A stretch of DNA of 64,000 bases, from positions 372,001-436,000 of the forward strand of contig JBELIP010000001.1 of the NCBI GenBank assembly GCA_042090785.1, read 5' to 3'. Of the stretch, positions 16,406-25,597 are shown piece after piece. How positions within the stretch are numbered: the stretch's first letter is position 1; each line of letters starts with the position of its first letter. The notes beneath the pieces are model-generated. The model was not told the DNA's origin, made no database searches, and was given only the letters and a program-made list of their open reading frames with translations. The DNA is from UBA7434 sp042090785 (GTDB lineage Bacteria > Pseudomonadota > Gammaproteobacteria > Pseudomonadales > UBA7434). A program made the position numbers and the translations under genes.

Positions 16406-18292
16406 TTAGCTTACTTCAGCTAAATCCCCTTTGGTTTCTAACCATTTTTTGCGATCGGCGGCGCGCTTTTTAGCTAGTAACATATCTAATAATTTTTCCG
16501 TACCGTCAGTCGCGTCAGCGGTTAGCTGCACTAGGCGACGAGTATCTGGATCCATGGTTGTTTCGCGCAATTGCAGCGGATTCATTTCGCCCAATCCTTT
16601 AAAGCGTTGTACGTTAACTTTACCGCGTTTTTTCTCTGCCTTAATACGATCTAGCACGCCGATTTTTTCAGCCTCGTCTAAGGCATAATAAACATTGTCG
16701 CCAATATCAATTCGGTAAAGCGGTGGCATAGCAACATAAACATGTCCTGCAGCCACTAAGGGTTTAAAGTGTCTAACAAATAAAGCGCAAATTAATGTCG
16801 CAATATGTAAGCCGTCTGAATCGGCATCGGCTAAGATGCAAATTTTGTGATAACGCAAGCCGGTTAAATCGCTGGTTGCAGGGTCAATGCCCATGGCTAC
16901 GGCAATGTTATGAATTTCATCCGAGGCTAAAATTTCTTGCGATTCAACTTCCCAAGAATTTAAAATTTTACCGCGTAAAGGAAGGATGGCTTGAAAGGCA
17001 CGGTTGCGCGCTTGCTTAGCTGAGCCGCCAGCCGAATCACCCTCAACTAAAAATAATTCACCCAGTTCTGGGTCATCGCTAGAACAGTCGGCTAACTTAC
17101 CTGGTAATGCCGGCCCTTGAACAATGCGTTTACGCGCTACTTTTTTTGCTTTGCGCGAACGTGCTTGTGCACTGTTAATAGCTAACTCAGCAATTTGGTC
17201 GCCTTCTTCGGTATGCTGGTTTAACCAAAGGCCCAATGCATCTTTTGCTACACCCGATATAAAAGCCGCGCACTCACGCGATGATAAGCGTTCTTTGGTT
17301 TGGCCCGAAAATTGTGGGTCAGCAAGTTTTGCCGATAACACATAACTACAGCGGTCCCAAATATCATCGGCGGTAAGTTTTAAACCCTTGGGTAATAAAT
17401 TGCGAAACTCGCAGTACTCACGTATTGCTTCTAGCATACCGGTTCGCAAACCGTTTACATGTGTGCCACCTTGCGCTGTAGGTATTAAGTTAACATAGCT
17501 TTCGGCAACAATTTCTCCACCATCAGGCATCCACTGCACCGCCCAATCGGCAGCCTCTGTTTCGGCAGAAAAGCTCCCCATAAAGGGTTCTTTAGGCAAG
17601 ACTTCCCAGCCGCGTGTTGCTGAAACAATATAATCTCTTAAACCATCTTCATAAAACCATTCGTCTTTGTCGCCGCTTTGCTCATCAAGAAAAGTAATGC
17701 GCAGACCAGGACATAATACAGCCTTAGCGCGTAAAACATGCTGCAGGCGACGCACTGAAAATTTAATGGCATCAAAATATTGTTCGTCGGGCCAGAAGCG
17801 AACCGTCGTACCTGTATTACGCTGGCCAACAGTGCCCGTTTGCTTTAATTTACTTTTACGCTTGCCGTCAGCAAAAGAAATATTAAATTCTTTACCGTCG
17901 CGTTTTATATCGACTTCAAGTAGCGTTGATAGCGCGTTAACTACTGAGACACCTACACCATGTAGGCCGCCAGAAAATTGATAATTTTTGTTAGAGAATT
18001 TACCACCGGCATGCAGTTTAGTAAGAATTAATTCAACGCCTGATATTTTATGTTGCGGATGAATATCGACGGGCATGCCGCGACCGTTATCGGACGTCGA
18101 TAAAGAGCCATCTTTATGAGCAATAACTTCAATGCGATCAGCAAAGCCGGCTAGGGCTTCATCGACAGAGTTGTCGATAATCTCTTGCGCCAAGTGGTTG
18201 GGTCGTTGAGTATCAGTATACATCCCCGGACGTTTGCGAACGGGCTCTAAACCGGTTAAGACTTCAATGGAATCGGCGTTATAATCTGTCAT
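16406..18292 (-). CDS. parE: DNA topoisomerase IV subunit B (ParE)
   Basis: ATPase subunit of the type II enzyme that unlinks daughter chromosomes; works with ParC (not in this window). 628 residues, normal length. The GHKL ATPase part has EIIDNSVDEALAGF and the GGLHGVGVSVVNALS loop, followed by the transducer domain. The TOPRIM domain has the EGDSAGGSAKQARNR motif and the DADSDG metal site. PLRGKILNSWEVE fits ParE rather than GyrB. It is the last gene of the minus-strand run yqiB-cpdA-yqiA-parE, the same order as in E. coli. Confidence 0.97.
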   Translation of the reverse strand: MTDYNADSIEVLTGLEPVRKRPGMYTDTQRPNHLAQEIIDNSVDEALAGFADRIEVIAHKDGSLSTSDNGRGMPVDIHPQHKISGVELILTKLHAGGKFSNKNYQFSGGLHGVGVSVVNALSTLLEVDIKRDGKEFNISFADGKRKSKLKQTGTVGQRNTGTTVRFWPDEQYFDAIKFSVRRLQHVLRAKAVLCPGLRITFLDEQSGDKDEWFYEDGLRDYIVSATRGWEVLPKEPFMGSFSAETEAADWAVQWMPDGGEIVAESYVNLIPTAQGGTHVNGLRTGMLEAIREYCEFRNLLPKGLKLTADDIWDRCSYVLSAKLADPQFSGQTKERLSSRECAAFISGVAKDALGLWLNQHTEEGDQIAELAINSAQARSRKAKKVARKRIVQGPALPGKLADCSSDDPELGELFLVEGDSAGGSAKQARNRAFQAILPLRGKILNSWEVESQEILASDEIHNIAVAMGIDPATSDLTGLRYHKICILADADSDGLHIATLICALFVRHFKPLVAAGHVYVAMPPLYRIDIGDNVYYALDEAEKIGVLDRIKAEKKRGKVNVQRFKGLGEMNPLQLRETTMDPDTRRLVQLTADATDGTEKLLDMLLAKKRAADRKKWLETKGDLAEVS

Positions 18293-18378
18293 AAATAATT
18301 AACTGTTTCACTCAAAGTAATATAAAAATAGTCGGTTGAAAATTGGTTAGCTCTAGCCTACTTTCATCAGGTAGCAGA

Positions 18379-18948
18379 CTAAGGCAACGCTAAAAAATTA
18401 GCTATTGCTGGCAGCCATTGATCATAACCGATAAAGCTATGATTGCCGCCGTACTCAATAATAGATTGGCTACCCCGGTAGAAGTGAGTTGCTTCTCTAT
18501 AATCCAATGTTTCATCTGCCGTTTGAACCATCACCAAGCGTTTTTTTGCTTCGGCTGTTGGCGCCACGGCTATGGCCCGTAACTCTACCATATGTTGTGT
18601 GGTTAACGTGTATGTTTCCCCGGTATAGTCATTGCTTTGTGGCCCAAGGTAAGCTTTTAATAATTGGTCGGGGTAGACGGCTGGATTCACTAGCACTGCT
18701 TTGCAGCCATATTGCTCAACAAAAAAATTTGCATAGTAACCGCCTAAAGAGCTACCGATAATAACGGGTTCTTCAAGTTCATCGATTAATGCTGTTATTT
18801 GCGCTATCGCTTTTGCCGGCGCAAAAGAAAGCTGCGGCACTAAACACTGAACTTCTGGGTGATATTTACCCATAAATTGCAGTGTTAGCTGCGCTTTATG
18901 CGACAGAGGGGAGCTGTTATAGCCATGCAGATAGATCAGCGTTTTCAA
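18379..18948 (-). CDS. yqiA: YqiA/YcfP-family alpha/beta-hydrolase esterase
   Basis: A 189-residue single-domain esterase. The N-terminus MKTLIYLHGYNSSPLSHKA contains the oxyanion HG motif, the nucleophile elbow is GSSLGG, the acid is in TADETLDY and the catalytic histidine in YGGNHSF. The E. coli homologue hydrolyses short acyl and palmitoyl-CoA esters in vitro; the physiological substrate is not known. It sits between cpdA and parE as in Enterobacteria, and its position 61 bases after cpdA suggests one transcript. Confidence 0.9.
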   Translation of the reverse strand: MKTLIYLHGYNSSPLSHKAQLTLQFMGKYHPEVQCLVPQLSFAPAKAIAQITALIDELEEPVIIGSSLGGYYANFFVEQYGCKAVLVNPAVYPDQLLKAYLGPQSNDYTGETYTLTTQHMVELRAIAVAPTAEAKKRLVMVQTADETLDYREATHFYRGSQSIIEYGGNHSFIGYDQWLPAIANFLALP

Positions 18949-19009
18949 TAGATATCCCTAAAACAGACCTTTCAAAACAGGCAAAGAAAAACCGCAATGC
19001 AGTTAACCA

Positions 19010-19858
19010 TTAATAGCCTTGAGAGTTGTAGTCGACATCAAGATTGACATTTTGCAGCCTAGCAATGTCAGATTCTAAGCGCCCATCGGCATGTAAATCT
19101 AACCAACGATAGCCGGGCGCGCATTCATCTAACTTAAAGCCTGGGCTATTAGGTGCAAATTGAATACAGGTTGAGGGTGCCGAGAGTAATTTAACATCGG
19201 GCAACCTTGCATCTTGTGTGCTAAAAGCTTGATGGACATGACCCCAAATTACGCCACGTAATCGAGGCTCTTTAGCAAGAATGGCGATGAGGGCATCGCT
19301 ATCTGCAACTTGTTGTTCGTCTAACCATTCACAGCCAATGGAGACTGGCTGATGATGCAAACACACTAACACATGCTCGGCATTGGGCGCGGCTTTAAGC
19401 AATGGCTCTATGCGTGCTAATTCTTGCTCACCTAATTCGCCGCCAACTTGGCCGGGTACGGCAGAATCTAACATAAGAATTAACCAACTACCGAGGGTAA
19501 CGGCTCTTGGCATACAGGCTTCGCCTACGGTATTCACCATTAACTCACGCGAATCATGGTTGCCGGCTAACCAGGCATTAGGAATGTCGAGTGCCTGTAG
19601 TTTATCGAATAGGCGTATGTAGGCTTCTTGAGAGCCATGATTGGAAAGGTCGCCAGTGGCCAATAACAGTTCGGCTGAGGTTTGTTCGGCTTTTAATTGA
19701 CTAAGGACGTAATCGAGACTGGCATCAGTATCCATGCCCACCAGTTGTTCGCCCGCTTCTTTACCCAAATGACAATCAGTAATTTGCAGCACCCGTATTG
19801 GTTTGCTGGCATCTCTAACGATAACGTTAAGGGTTGAATGATTGTTGTTTTCCGTCAT
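19010..19858 (-). CDS. cpdA: 3',5'-cyclic-AMP phosphodiesterase CpdA
   Basis: Binuclear metallophosphoesterase that hydrolyses cAMP and so lowers CRP signalling. 282 residues. The metal ligands lie in the family blocks ITDCHLG, ATGDLSNHG, LAGNHDS, CLHHQP and WGHVHQ. The length and blocks match CpdA of E. coli and P. aeruginosa. It is preceded by yqiB with a 17-base gap and followed by yqiA. Confidence 0.94.
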   Translation of the reverse strand: MTENNNHSTLNVIVRDASKPIRVLQITDCHLGKEAGEQLVGMDTDASLDYVLSQLKAEQTSAELLLATGDLSNHGSQEAYIRLFDKLQALDIPNAWLAGNHDSRELMVNTVGEACMPRAVTLGSWLILMLDSAVPGQVGGELGEQELARIEPLLKAAPNAEHVLVCLHHQPVSIGCEWLDEQQVADSDALIAILAKEPRLRGVIWGHVHQAFSTQDARLPDVKLLSAPSTCIQFAPNSPGFKLDECAPGYRWLDLHADGRLESDIARLQNVNLDVDYNSQGY

Positions 19859-19875
19859 AACCTTGGTGCTCTAGC

Positions 19876-20463
19876 TCAGGTTCTTAGTGTTCGATCGCCC
19901 ACCAATAAGGTGTTAGCGATTGGCGATATAGATTGTTGTTTTGAGGGCAGCTCGGCTGGTAGTTCTGAGCTTATCGATTGGGCTAGCGTAGAAGAGATGC
20001 AATGACTACTCATGCCGTGTTTTAAGCAAAGGCCTAGCCACTCGCTTAAAAAACGATTTTGCTGCGCTTTTTCATCGGGCTGAAACATAAGCTTATTGGG
20101 ATATTCGTAACTCGCTAAGCGGTTAGGTTTATGATTACAAGCAATAACCTCTGCCATATTGACATCATGATAAAGCCTAACTGACATGTTAACGCAACCG
20201 GCCTGACCTTCAATATCCCCAAAGCTATCAATGAATACTTGTAGGTTAACCATAGTGGTAAATCGGCAGCGTTCAGAAATTGAAAGCGTTAATTTAGCGG
20301 GTTTATTAGTTGCTAAATCAATATTAAGGGTGAGCGTGTCTGTTGCTGAATCAGCATTTGAATCCTTACATACGATAGACGGCATTATGCGACAAAGGCG
20401 CACATAATTTGCCTCGCAATCAGCCATCATCATTTTTATGTCAAAACGGTATTTTTTTTTCAA
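19876..20463 (-). CDS. yqiB: DUF1249 protein YqiB, TTG start
   Basis: A 195-residue cytoplasmic protein of the DUF1249 family, of unknown function but consistently found next to cpdA. The first residues, KKKYRFDIKMMMADCEANYVRL, align with the E. coli YqiB opening KRYTPDFPEMMRLCEMNF. That supports the TTG at 20463 (AGAG six bases upstream) over the ATG at 20433. The C-terminal 50 residues are serine-rich and poorly conserved. It is the first gene of the parE-containing cluster. nudF, which precedes it in E. coli, is absent here. Confidence 0.85.
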   Translation of the reverse strand: MKKKYRFDIKMMMADCEANYVRLCRIMPSIVCKDSNADSATDTLTLNIDLATNKPAKLTLSISERCRFTTMVNLQVFIDSFGDIEGQAGCVNMSVRLYHDVNMAEVIACNHKPNRLASYEYPNKLMFQPDEKAQQNRFLSEWLGLCLKHGMSSHCISSTLAQSISSELPAELPSKQQSISPIANTLLVGDRTLRT

Positions 20464-20794
20464 TTCAGCTCTTTAATGCTTTGTTAATTACACTAAGGTG
20501 TTTTTTCGCCCATTTATTACAACTGCTACGGCAACCTAGCTCAACCACCATGTTTTACGCATTGAAGAGTAAAGATAGTTGCACATTGAGTACATAGCGA
20601 AGGAGGCGTAAATTGTAACAATATTATGGCTAACAAAGAGCTATGCTTGTGCAAAATACCTGACTCTTGCCATACAATTTGGGTATTAACATGGCTTAAG
20701 CTAATGCTTAGCTTGTTACATGAAACTTCGTTACATACGATAGGTCTGTTAGACTGCTAAATGCTTTATCTGCAAACACAAACAGGATGCTTTA
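20464..20794. other. Divergent promoter region between yqiB and tolC
   Basis: About 330 bases. No open frame with a ribosome binding site and no strong palindrome. AGGA at 20784-20787 serves tolC. Confidence 0.5.
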
Positions 20795-22234
20795 ATGTTG
20801 CTTCGTTTATTATCAAAAATATCACTTAATGCAATTTTTTTATCGGTTACTGCCATAGGTTACAGTGGTCTGTCACAAGCGGACAGTTTGGTAGATGTTT
20901 ATGAACTCGCGTTAATAAATGACCCTACATTGCAGGCTGCCGAAGCAAGCTTTAAAGCGGGCCAAGAAATTAAAGCGCAGGCAATTTCACAATTGTTACC
21001 ACAGATTAATGGTAGTGCGAGCTATTCCGAGTCGGATCGTACAAGCAGTAATAAACAATATTTTTCAGAGAGTTTTTCTCCGCCAGCTACCAACTTAGAT
21101 TCAGACACTGAAACAACGGCTTACTCAATTTCGTTGACACAAAACTTATTTAATTTGTCTGCTTTTTTTGCTTTTAAGCAAAGCACTGCATTATCGCGGC
21201 AAGCGGAATTGCAATTTAGTATTGATCAGCAGTCTTTAATATTACGCAGTGCCAACACTTACTTTAATGTGCTTCGTAGCAAGGATAATCTTACTTCTGC
21301 AAAAGCCGAAGAAAAAGCCATTAAGCAACAGCTTGAACAAACGCAGCAGCGTTACGATGTTGGGTTAATTGCGATTACCGATGTTCATGAGGCGCGCGCT
21401 GCTTTTGATCTTGCCGTAGCTAATCGTCTAACTGAAGAGGTGAGTCTTGGTATCGCCTATGAAAGCTTGGCAGCGCTTACTGGTCAGCAGCCCCAGCAGC
21501 ACAGCAACTTGTATAATTTATCAGACGATTTTAAAACGAATAAACCACAGCCAGAAACAGCTCAGGCGTGGGTGAATTTTGCCGCCGAAAATAACTTAAA
21601 TATTAAATTAGCTGAACAAATCGCTGAGGCATCGAATCAAAATGCTAATGTGAAAAAATCAATGCATGCGCCAACAGTGCAAGCGGTTTTACGTTATGAC
21701 GATAGTTCAAGCGATACCATATTGTCAGATAATAATTCTAGTGCTGAAATTCCAGATACATTTTCTAATTTAAACGGTTCTTCTATTGAGGTTCGATTAA
21801 ACGTACCTATTTGGGAAGGGGGTTTGAAGCATTCGCAGCGCCGTCAAGCAGGTTATGAGCAGGTGCGTGATCAGGCTAATCTTGTTGCTGCTAAAAGAAC
21901 TGCCTTTAGAGAAGCGCGCTCAAGTTACTTAATTACCGTTGCCGATACTGCAAGAGTAAATGCGCGCAAGCTTGCTATTACTTCGGCGCTAAGTGCTTTA
22001 GATGCTACACAGGCAGGTTATGATGCGGGTACGCGCAATATTGTTGACTTACTCAATGCGCAGCGTGATTTATTTCGTGCGCAGCGCGACCATGCTAATA
22101 CGCGTTATGATTATGTGATTAACTCGTTAAAATTAAAGCAGGCAGCAGGCACTTTAAACCCACAAGATATTTATGATTTGAATCAATGGCTGGTTGCGCC
22201 TGGCGCTGTATTGAAAAGCGAAACAGTGAATTGA
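20795..22234 (+). CDS. tolC: TolC-family outer-membrane efflux channel
   Basis: Trimeric outer-membrane channel and periplasmic tunnel used by tripartite efflux pumps and type I secretion. 479 residues. A signal peptide ends near SQA (residue 29). The mature part starts LVDVYELALINDPTLQAAEASFKAGQE, typical of TolC, and the duplicated OEP repeat ends with AGYDAGTRNIVDLLNAQRDLFRAQRD. No N-terminal lipobox cysteine, so TolC-like rather than OprM-like. Position divergent from the yqiB-cpdA-parE cluster matches E. coli tolC. Confidence 0.93.
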   Translation: MLLRLLSKISLNAIFLSVTAIGYSGLSQADSLVDVYELALINDPTLQAAEASFKAGQEIKAQAISQLLPQINGSASYSESDRTSSNKQYFSESFSPPATNLDSDTETTAYSISLTQNLFNLSAFFAFKQSTALSRQAELQFSIDQQSLILRSANTYFNVLRSKDNLTSAKAEEKAIKQQLEQTQQRYDVGLIAITDVHEARAAFDLAVANRLTEEVSLGIAYESLAALTGQQPQQHSNLYNLSDDFKTNKPQPETAQAWVNFAAENNLNIKLAEQIAEASNQNANVKKSMHAPTVQAVLRYDDSSSDTILSDNNSSAEIPDTFSNLNGSSIEVRLNVPIWEGGLKHSQRRQAGYEQVRDQANLVAAKRTAFREARSSYLITVADTARVNARKLAITSALSALDATQAGYDAGTRNIVDLLNAQRDLFRAQRDHANTRYDYVINSLKLKQAAGTLNPQDIYDLNQWLVAPGAVLKSETVN

Positions 22235-22246
22235 GCTAAGTAGTCA

Positions 22247-23557
22247 TTAGCTATTCATTAGCGATGCAATAAAAGTCAGTAATTTTTGTTTTGCGCCATG
22301 GTTGTCATTAATCACTTGGCGTGCAGCTGCGCTGCCAAGTGTTAATTGTTTCGATTCTTTTAATAATTGCAAAACAGCAATAGAAAGTTGTTTTTCATCA
22401 TCGACAATTTGTAATGCGCCAGCTTGCTCTAGACGTTCAGTCACTTCAGAAAAATTAAACGTATGCGGTCCTGATAAAACAGGAATGCCCCAGGCTACGG
22501 GTTCAATCGTATTATGGCCTCCAGTAGCCACTAAGCTGCCGCCAACAAAAGCGATATCTGAAACACCATAAAACATAAGCAGCTGACCAATGCTATCAAT
22601 GAGTAAAACATTGGTTTCTGCTGCAGGCAATTGTGTTGACGAATGACGATGCAGTTTAAAATTTTGCGCTTCAATGAGTTGTGCAACATCATCAAAACGT
22701 TCTAAGTGTCTGGGGACGATAATTAATAATGCATTGGGGTTTTGTTTTAAAACTTTTTTATGCGCACTGAGAATGTATTCGTCTTCACCCTTGTGCGTAC
22801 TTGCAGCTATCCAAATAAATTTTTTTTGTGCTTCGTCTGTGAGTTGTGTCTTGTAAGCTTTAGCGGCGTCAATTAAGTCTGGTGCAAGTTCAATATCAAA
22901 TTTAATACTACCAGTTATCTGCAGTTGTTGTGACGGCAGACCTAAAGACAAATAATGCTCTGCATCTTTTTGGTACTGAGTGGCAACGTGTATGTCGCGC
23001 ATCATTACTTCGCTTAACCAAGCTATACGCTGATAACCTTTTGCCGACTTCGCCGACATGCGGGCATTGGCAACCACAACAGGAATGTCCATACATTTAC
23101 ATAAAAAAAGGGTAACAGGCCATAACTCTGTTTCCATCACAATATGCAGGCAAGGCTTTATGCGACGAAGAAAGTAGCTAATAAATAATGGCCAGTCGTA
23201 GGGTGCATAGACATGGAATATATTGTCGTCCATGCTACTCCCCAGCATTTCAACAAGCCGAGCCGAGCCGGTCGGTGTTGTTGTTGTCACTGTAATAGGC
23301 AGCGTAGGATACTGTTGTCGTAATGCATTAATAACCGGTACGGCGGCAATGACTTCGCCCACTGATACGGCATGAAGCCAAATACCGCCGGCTGTTGGTT
23401 TGGTTGATGATAGTCCTAGGCGTTCGCTCATTCGAGTTCGATAGGCGGGCGCTTTGATTGAGCGCCAGAGCAGGCGGACAAAAAACAGCGGCAAAAAACA
23501 GCTAAATAGCAAAATATACAAGCTGAGTGACAATGCGCTTTTAGCTTTTTGGGTCAT
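22247..23557 (-). CDS. waaA: 3-deoxy-D-manno-octulosonic acid (Kdo) transferase
   Basis: Inner-membrane glycosyltransferase that adds Kdo to the lipid A precursor. 436 residues from the ATG at 23557. An N-terminal membrane helix is followed by APAYRTRMSERLG, WLHAVSVGEVIAAVPVI, ITVTTTTPTGSARL, IVMETELWP and, in the C-terminal domain, FVGGSLVATGGHNTIEPVAWGIPVLSGPHTFNF, all WaaA signatures. A GTG at 23626 would extend the protein by 23 residues but would put charged residues before the membrane helix. It is convergent with tolC, with only 12 bases between the stop codons. Confidence 0.95.
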   Translation of the reverse strand: MTQKAKSALSLSLYILLFSCFLPLFFVRLLWRSIKAPAYRTRMSERLGLSSTKPTAGGIWLHAVSVGEVIAAVPVINALRQQYPTLPITVTTTTPTGSARLVEMLGSSMDDNIFHVYAPYDWPLFISYFLRRIKPCLHIVMETELWPVTLFLCKCMDIPVVVANARMSAKSAKGYQRIAWLSEVMMRDIHVATQYQKDAEHYLSLGLPSQQLQITGSIKFDIELAPDLIDAAKAYKTQLTDEAQKKFIWIAASTHKGEDEYILSAHKKVLKQNPNALLIIVPRHLERFDDVAQLIEAQNFKLHRHSSTQLPAAETNVLLIDSIGQLLMFYGVSDIAFVGGSLVATGGHNTIEPVAWGIPVLSGPHTFNFSEVTERLEQAGALQIVDDEKQLSIAVLQLLKESKQLTLGSAAARQVINDNHGAKQKLLTFIASLMNS

Positions 23558-23700
23558 GGTTTGTTTGGGTTTGATATCGGCGCTCACAATAAAAAGGTCC
23601 AAATAATGCCGTAGCGAATAAGGCACAGGAGTATAGCCGCGACTTAGCTGCAGAAACTAGCCAACAAATCCTATTGTTCAGCATACTTTGGCATACAAAA

Positions 23701-23717
23701 GGCACCATAATAGTGCA
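23701..23717 (+). promoter_or_regulatory. NtrC site 1 of glnA
   Basis: GGCACCATAATAGTGCA fits TGCACCA-N3-TGGTGCA with two mismatches. Its centre lies about 135 bases upstream of the start predicted from the -24/-12 element, close to the far NtrC enhancer site of E. coli glnA. Confidence 0.75.
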
Positions 23718-23734
23718 TATATGGTCTACAATAG

Positions 23735-23751
23735 TGCGCTGTTGTGGTGCT
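23735..23751 (+). promoter_or_regulatory. NtrC site 2 of glnA
   Basis: TGCGCTGTTGTGGTGCT keeps the right half-site intact and half of the left one. It is centred about 34 bases (three helical turns) from site 1 and about 102 bases upstream of the predicted start. Confidence 0.65.
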
Positions 23752-23817
23752 TGGCCATGTCCCTAGAATTTATAATATAAAAATCAATAACTTACATTTT
23801 AGAATTTTTTGTTCAAG

Positions 23818-23834
23818 TTGGTACAGCTGTTGCA
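23818..23834 (+). promoter_or_regulatory. Sigma54 promoter of glnA
   Basis: TTGGTACAGCTGTTGCA has the invariant GG and GC ten bases apart and the TTGCA -12 block, matching TTGGCAC-N5-TTGCA with one mismatch. Transcription would start near 23845, leaving a leader of about 230 bases before glnA. Confidence 0.8.
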
Positions 23835-24078
23835 CTAACATTTATGTGCAAAGACTGATCTATTCGCAATGATTACAGCCTTTTATTAAGAGAAGAATAT
23901 CTTTTCGGTCTGTAATCAGTATAAAATCGCCGTCCTTTTGTTAAGTCGTATGAAAATAACATGGCTAAACGAGCGCAGGCTTATGCCGATTGGCTGATGA
24001 GAATATAAAAGTAGCTTGCAAAGAAGATTTCTATTTAACAAAACCACCCTAAAACAGGGTTAGTCCGGAGGATTTAAA

Positions 24079-25485
24079 ATGTCAGAGAACACTCTGAAGT
24101 TAATAAAAGAAAATGAAGTAACCTGGGTAGATCTCCGGTTCACTGATACTAAAGGTAAAGAGCAGCATGTTTCTATTCCTTCTAGTGAAGTTGATGAAGG
24201 CTTTTTTGAAGACGGCAAAATGTTTGATGGTTCATCAATCGCTGGCTGGAAAGGCATTAACGAGTCAGACATGATTCTGATGCCTGATGATGAAACGGCG
24301 GTAATGGATCCCTTTACTGATGAAGCAACATTAAACTTACGTTGTACTATTGTTGAACCGACTACAGGTCAAGGTTACGAGCGCGACCCACGTTCTGTTG
24401 CCTTGCGTGCTGAAGAGTATATGCGTTCAACAGGTATTGCAGACACCGTATTGTTTGGGCCAGAGCCTGAGTTTTTCGTATTTGACGATGTGAAATGGCA
24501 TGCTGAAATGTCAGGTGCAGGTTACGCAATTAATTCTGAAGAAGCGGCTTGGTCAAGCAACAAGTCATATGAAGATGGCAACACAGGTCACCGACCTGGT
24601 GTTAAAGGCGGTTACTTCCCAGTACCACCAGTCGATTCTTTACATGATGTACGTGGCGCAATGTGTGGCGCGATGGCGGACATGGGTTTAGAGATTGAAG
24701 TTCATCACCACGAAGTAGGTACAGCTGGTCAATGTGAAATTGGCGTTGGCGCTAACACCTTAACTAAGAAAGCTGATGAAGTTCAGATTCTTAAATACTG
24801 CACACACAACGTTGCACATGCTTATGGCAAAACAGCAACGTTTATGCCTAAGCCTTTAGTGGGTGATAACGGTAGTGGAATGCATTGTCACCAATCATTG
24901 TCGAAAGACGGTGTTAACTTAATGGCTGGCGATTTGTACGGTGGTTTATCTGAAACGGCATTGTTCTATATTGGTGGTGTTATTAAGCATGCTAAAGCAA
25001 TTAATGCATTTGCTAACGCGTCCACTAACTCTTACAAGCGTCTTGTACCGGGTTTTGAAGCACCTGTTATGTTGGCTTACTCTGCACGTAACCGTTCTGC
25101 ATCAATCCGTATTCCTTTTGTTCCAAATCCAAAAGGTCGTCGTATTGAAGTTCGTTTCCCTGATCCAACAGCTAACCCTTACTTATGCTTTACTGCATTG
25201 TTAATGGCTGGCCTTGATGGTATCAAAAACAAGATTCACCCAGGTGAAGCAGCGGATAAAGATCTTTATGACTTGCCTGCTGAAGAAGCTGCGGCAATCC
25301 CAACCGTTGCGTCTTCTCTTGAAGAAGCGCTTTCTGCACTTGATGCGGATCGTGAGTTCTTGACTGCGGGTGGTGTTATGAGCAACGATACTATCGATGC
25401 TTATATTGCGCTTAAGCAGGGAGAAGTTGAGAAGTTGAATATGACAACTCACCCTGTTGAATTTGGCATGTACTATTCTTGCTAA
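24079..25485 (+). CDS. glnA: Glutamine synthetase type I (GlnA)
   Basis: Makes glutamine from glutamate, ammonia and ATP; dodecameric cytoplasmic enzyme. 468 residues, normal for GSI-beta. Visible signatures are FDGSSIAGWKGINESD near residue 50, the metal/glutamate site in GPEPEFF, and the ATP-site block KPLVGDNGSGMHCHQSL. The adenylylation loop KDLYDLPAEE carries the regulatory tyrosine near residue 395, so activity is probably controlled by GlnE. GGAGG lies seven bases before the ATG. The upstream NtrC/sigma54 architecture indicates induction under nitrogen limitation. Confidence 0.98.
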   Translation: MSENTLKLIKENEVTWVDLRFTDTKGKEQHVSIPSSEVDEGFFEDGKMFDGSSIAGWKGINESDMILMPDDETAVMDPFTDEATLNLRCTIVEPTTGQGYERDPRSVALRAEEYMRSTGIADTVLFGPEPEFFVFDDVKWHAEMSGAGYAINSEEAAWSSNKSYEDGNTGHRPGVKGGYFPVPPVDSLHDVRGAMCGAMADMGLEIEVHHHEVGTAGQCEIGVGANTLTKKADEVQILKYCTHNVAHAYGKTATFMPKPLVGDNGSGMHCHQSLSKDGVNLMAGDLYGGLSETALFYIGGVIKHAKAINAFANASTNSYKRLVPGFEAPVMLAYSARNRSASIRIPFVPNPKGRRIEVRFPDPTANPYLCFTALLMAGLDGIKNKIHPGEAADKDLYDLPAEEAAAIPTVASSLEEALSALDADREFLTAGGVMSNDTIDAYIALKQGEVEKLNMTTHPVEFGMYYSC

Positions 25486-25503
25486 GTTTTATTGTGTGAT
25501 AAA

Positions 25504-25536
25504 AACCCGGTAACGCGAGTTATCGGGTTTTTTTTT
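25504..25536 (+). terminator. Intrinsic terminator of glnA
   Basis: Hairpin arms AACCCGGTAAC and GTTATCGGGTT (11 pairs, one G-T) around the loop GCGA, followed by T9. Nearly the same hairpin recurs after the cytochrome c5 gene at 32841. Confidence 0.92.
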
Positions 25537-25590
25537 GGTTTTTGGTTTTTGGTTTTTGGTTTGAAGGTCAAGGTCAAAACCATAACCATA
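25537..25590. repeat. GGTTTTT tandem repeat and partial copy of the GTCAAGGTCAA element
   Basis: Three GGTTTTT heptamers and a fourth partial one (25537-25563) run from the glnA terminator into GAAGGTCAAGGTCAAAACCAT. The last part matches the left arm of the palindromic elements at 32884 and 41411, but the 15-base core is missing here, so this is a degraded or partial copy. Confidence 0.6.
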
Positions 25591-25597
25591 AAAAAAC

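Larger units (their letters stand above)
23558..24078. other. Divergent region between waaA and glnA
   Basis: About 520 bases with no coding frame. It contains the two NtrC sites and the sigma54 promoter of glnA, listed separately, and the GGAGG ribosome binding site of glnA near 24067-24071. Confidence 0.7.

Noticed and set aside
25537..25563. GGTTTTT heptamers as a G-quadruplex or telomere-like array
   Set aside because: Only pairs of G with long T spacers in a short array; simple-sequence slippage next to the terminator T run is enough.
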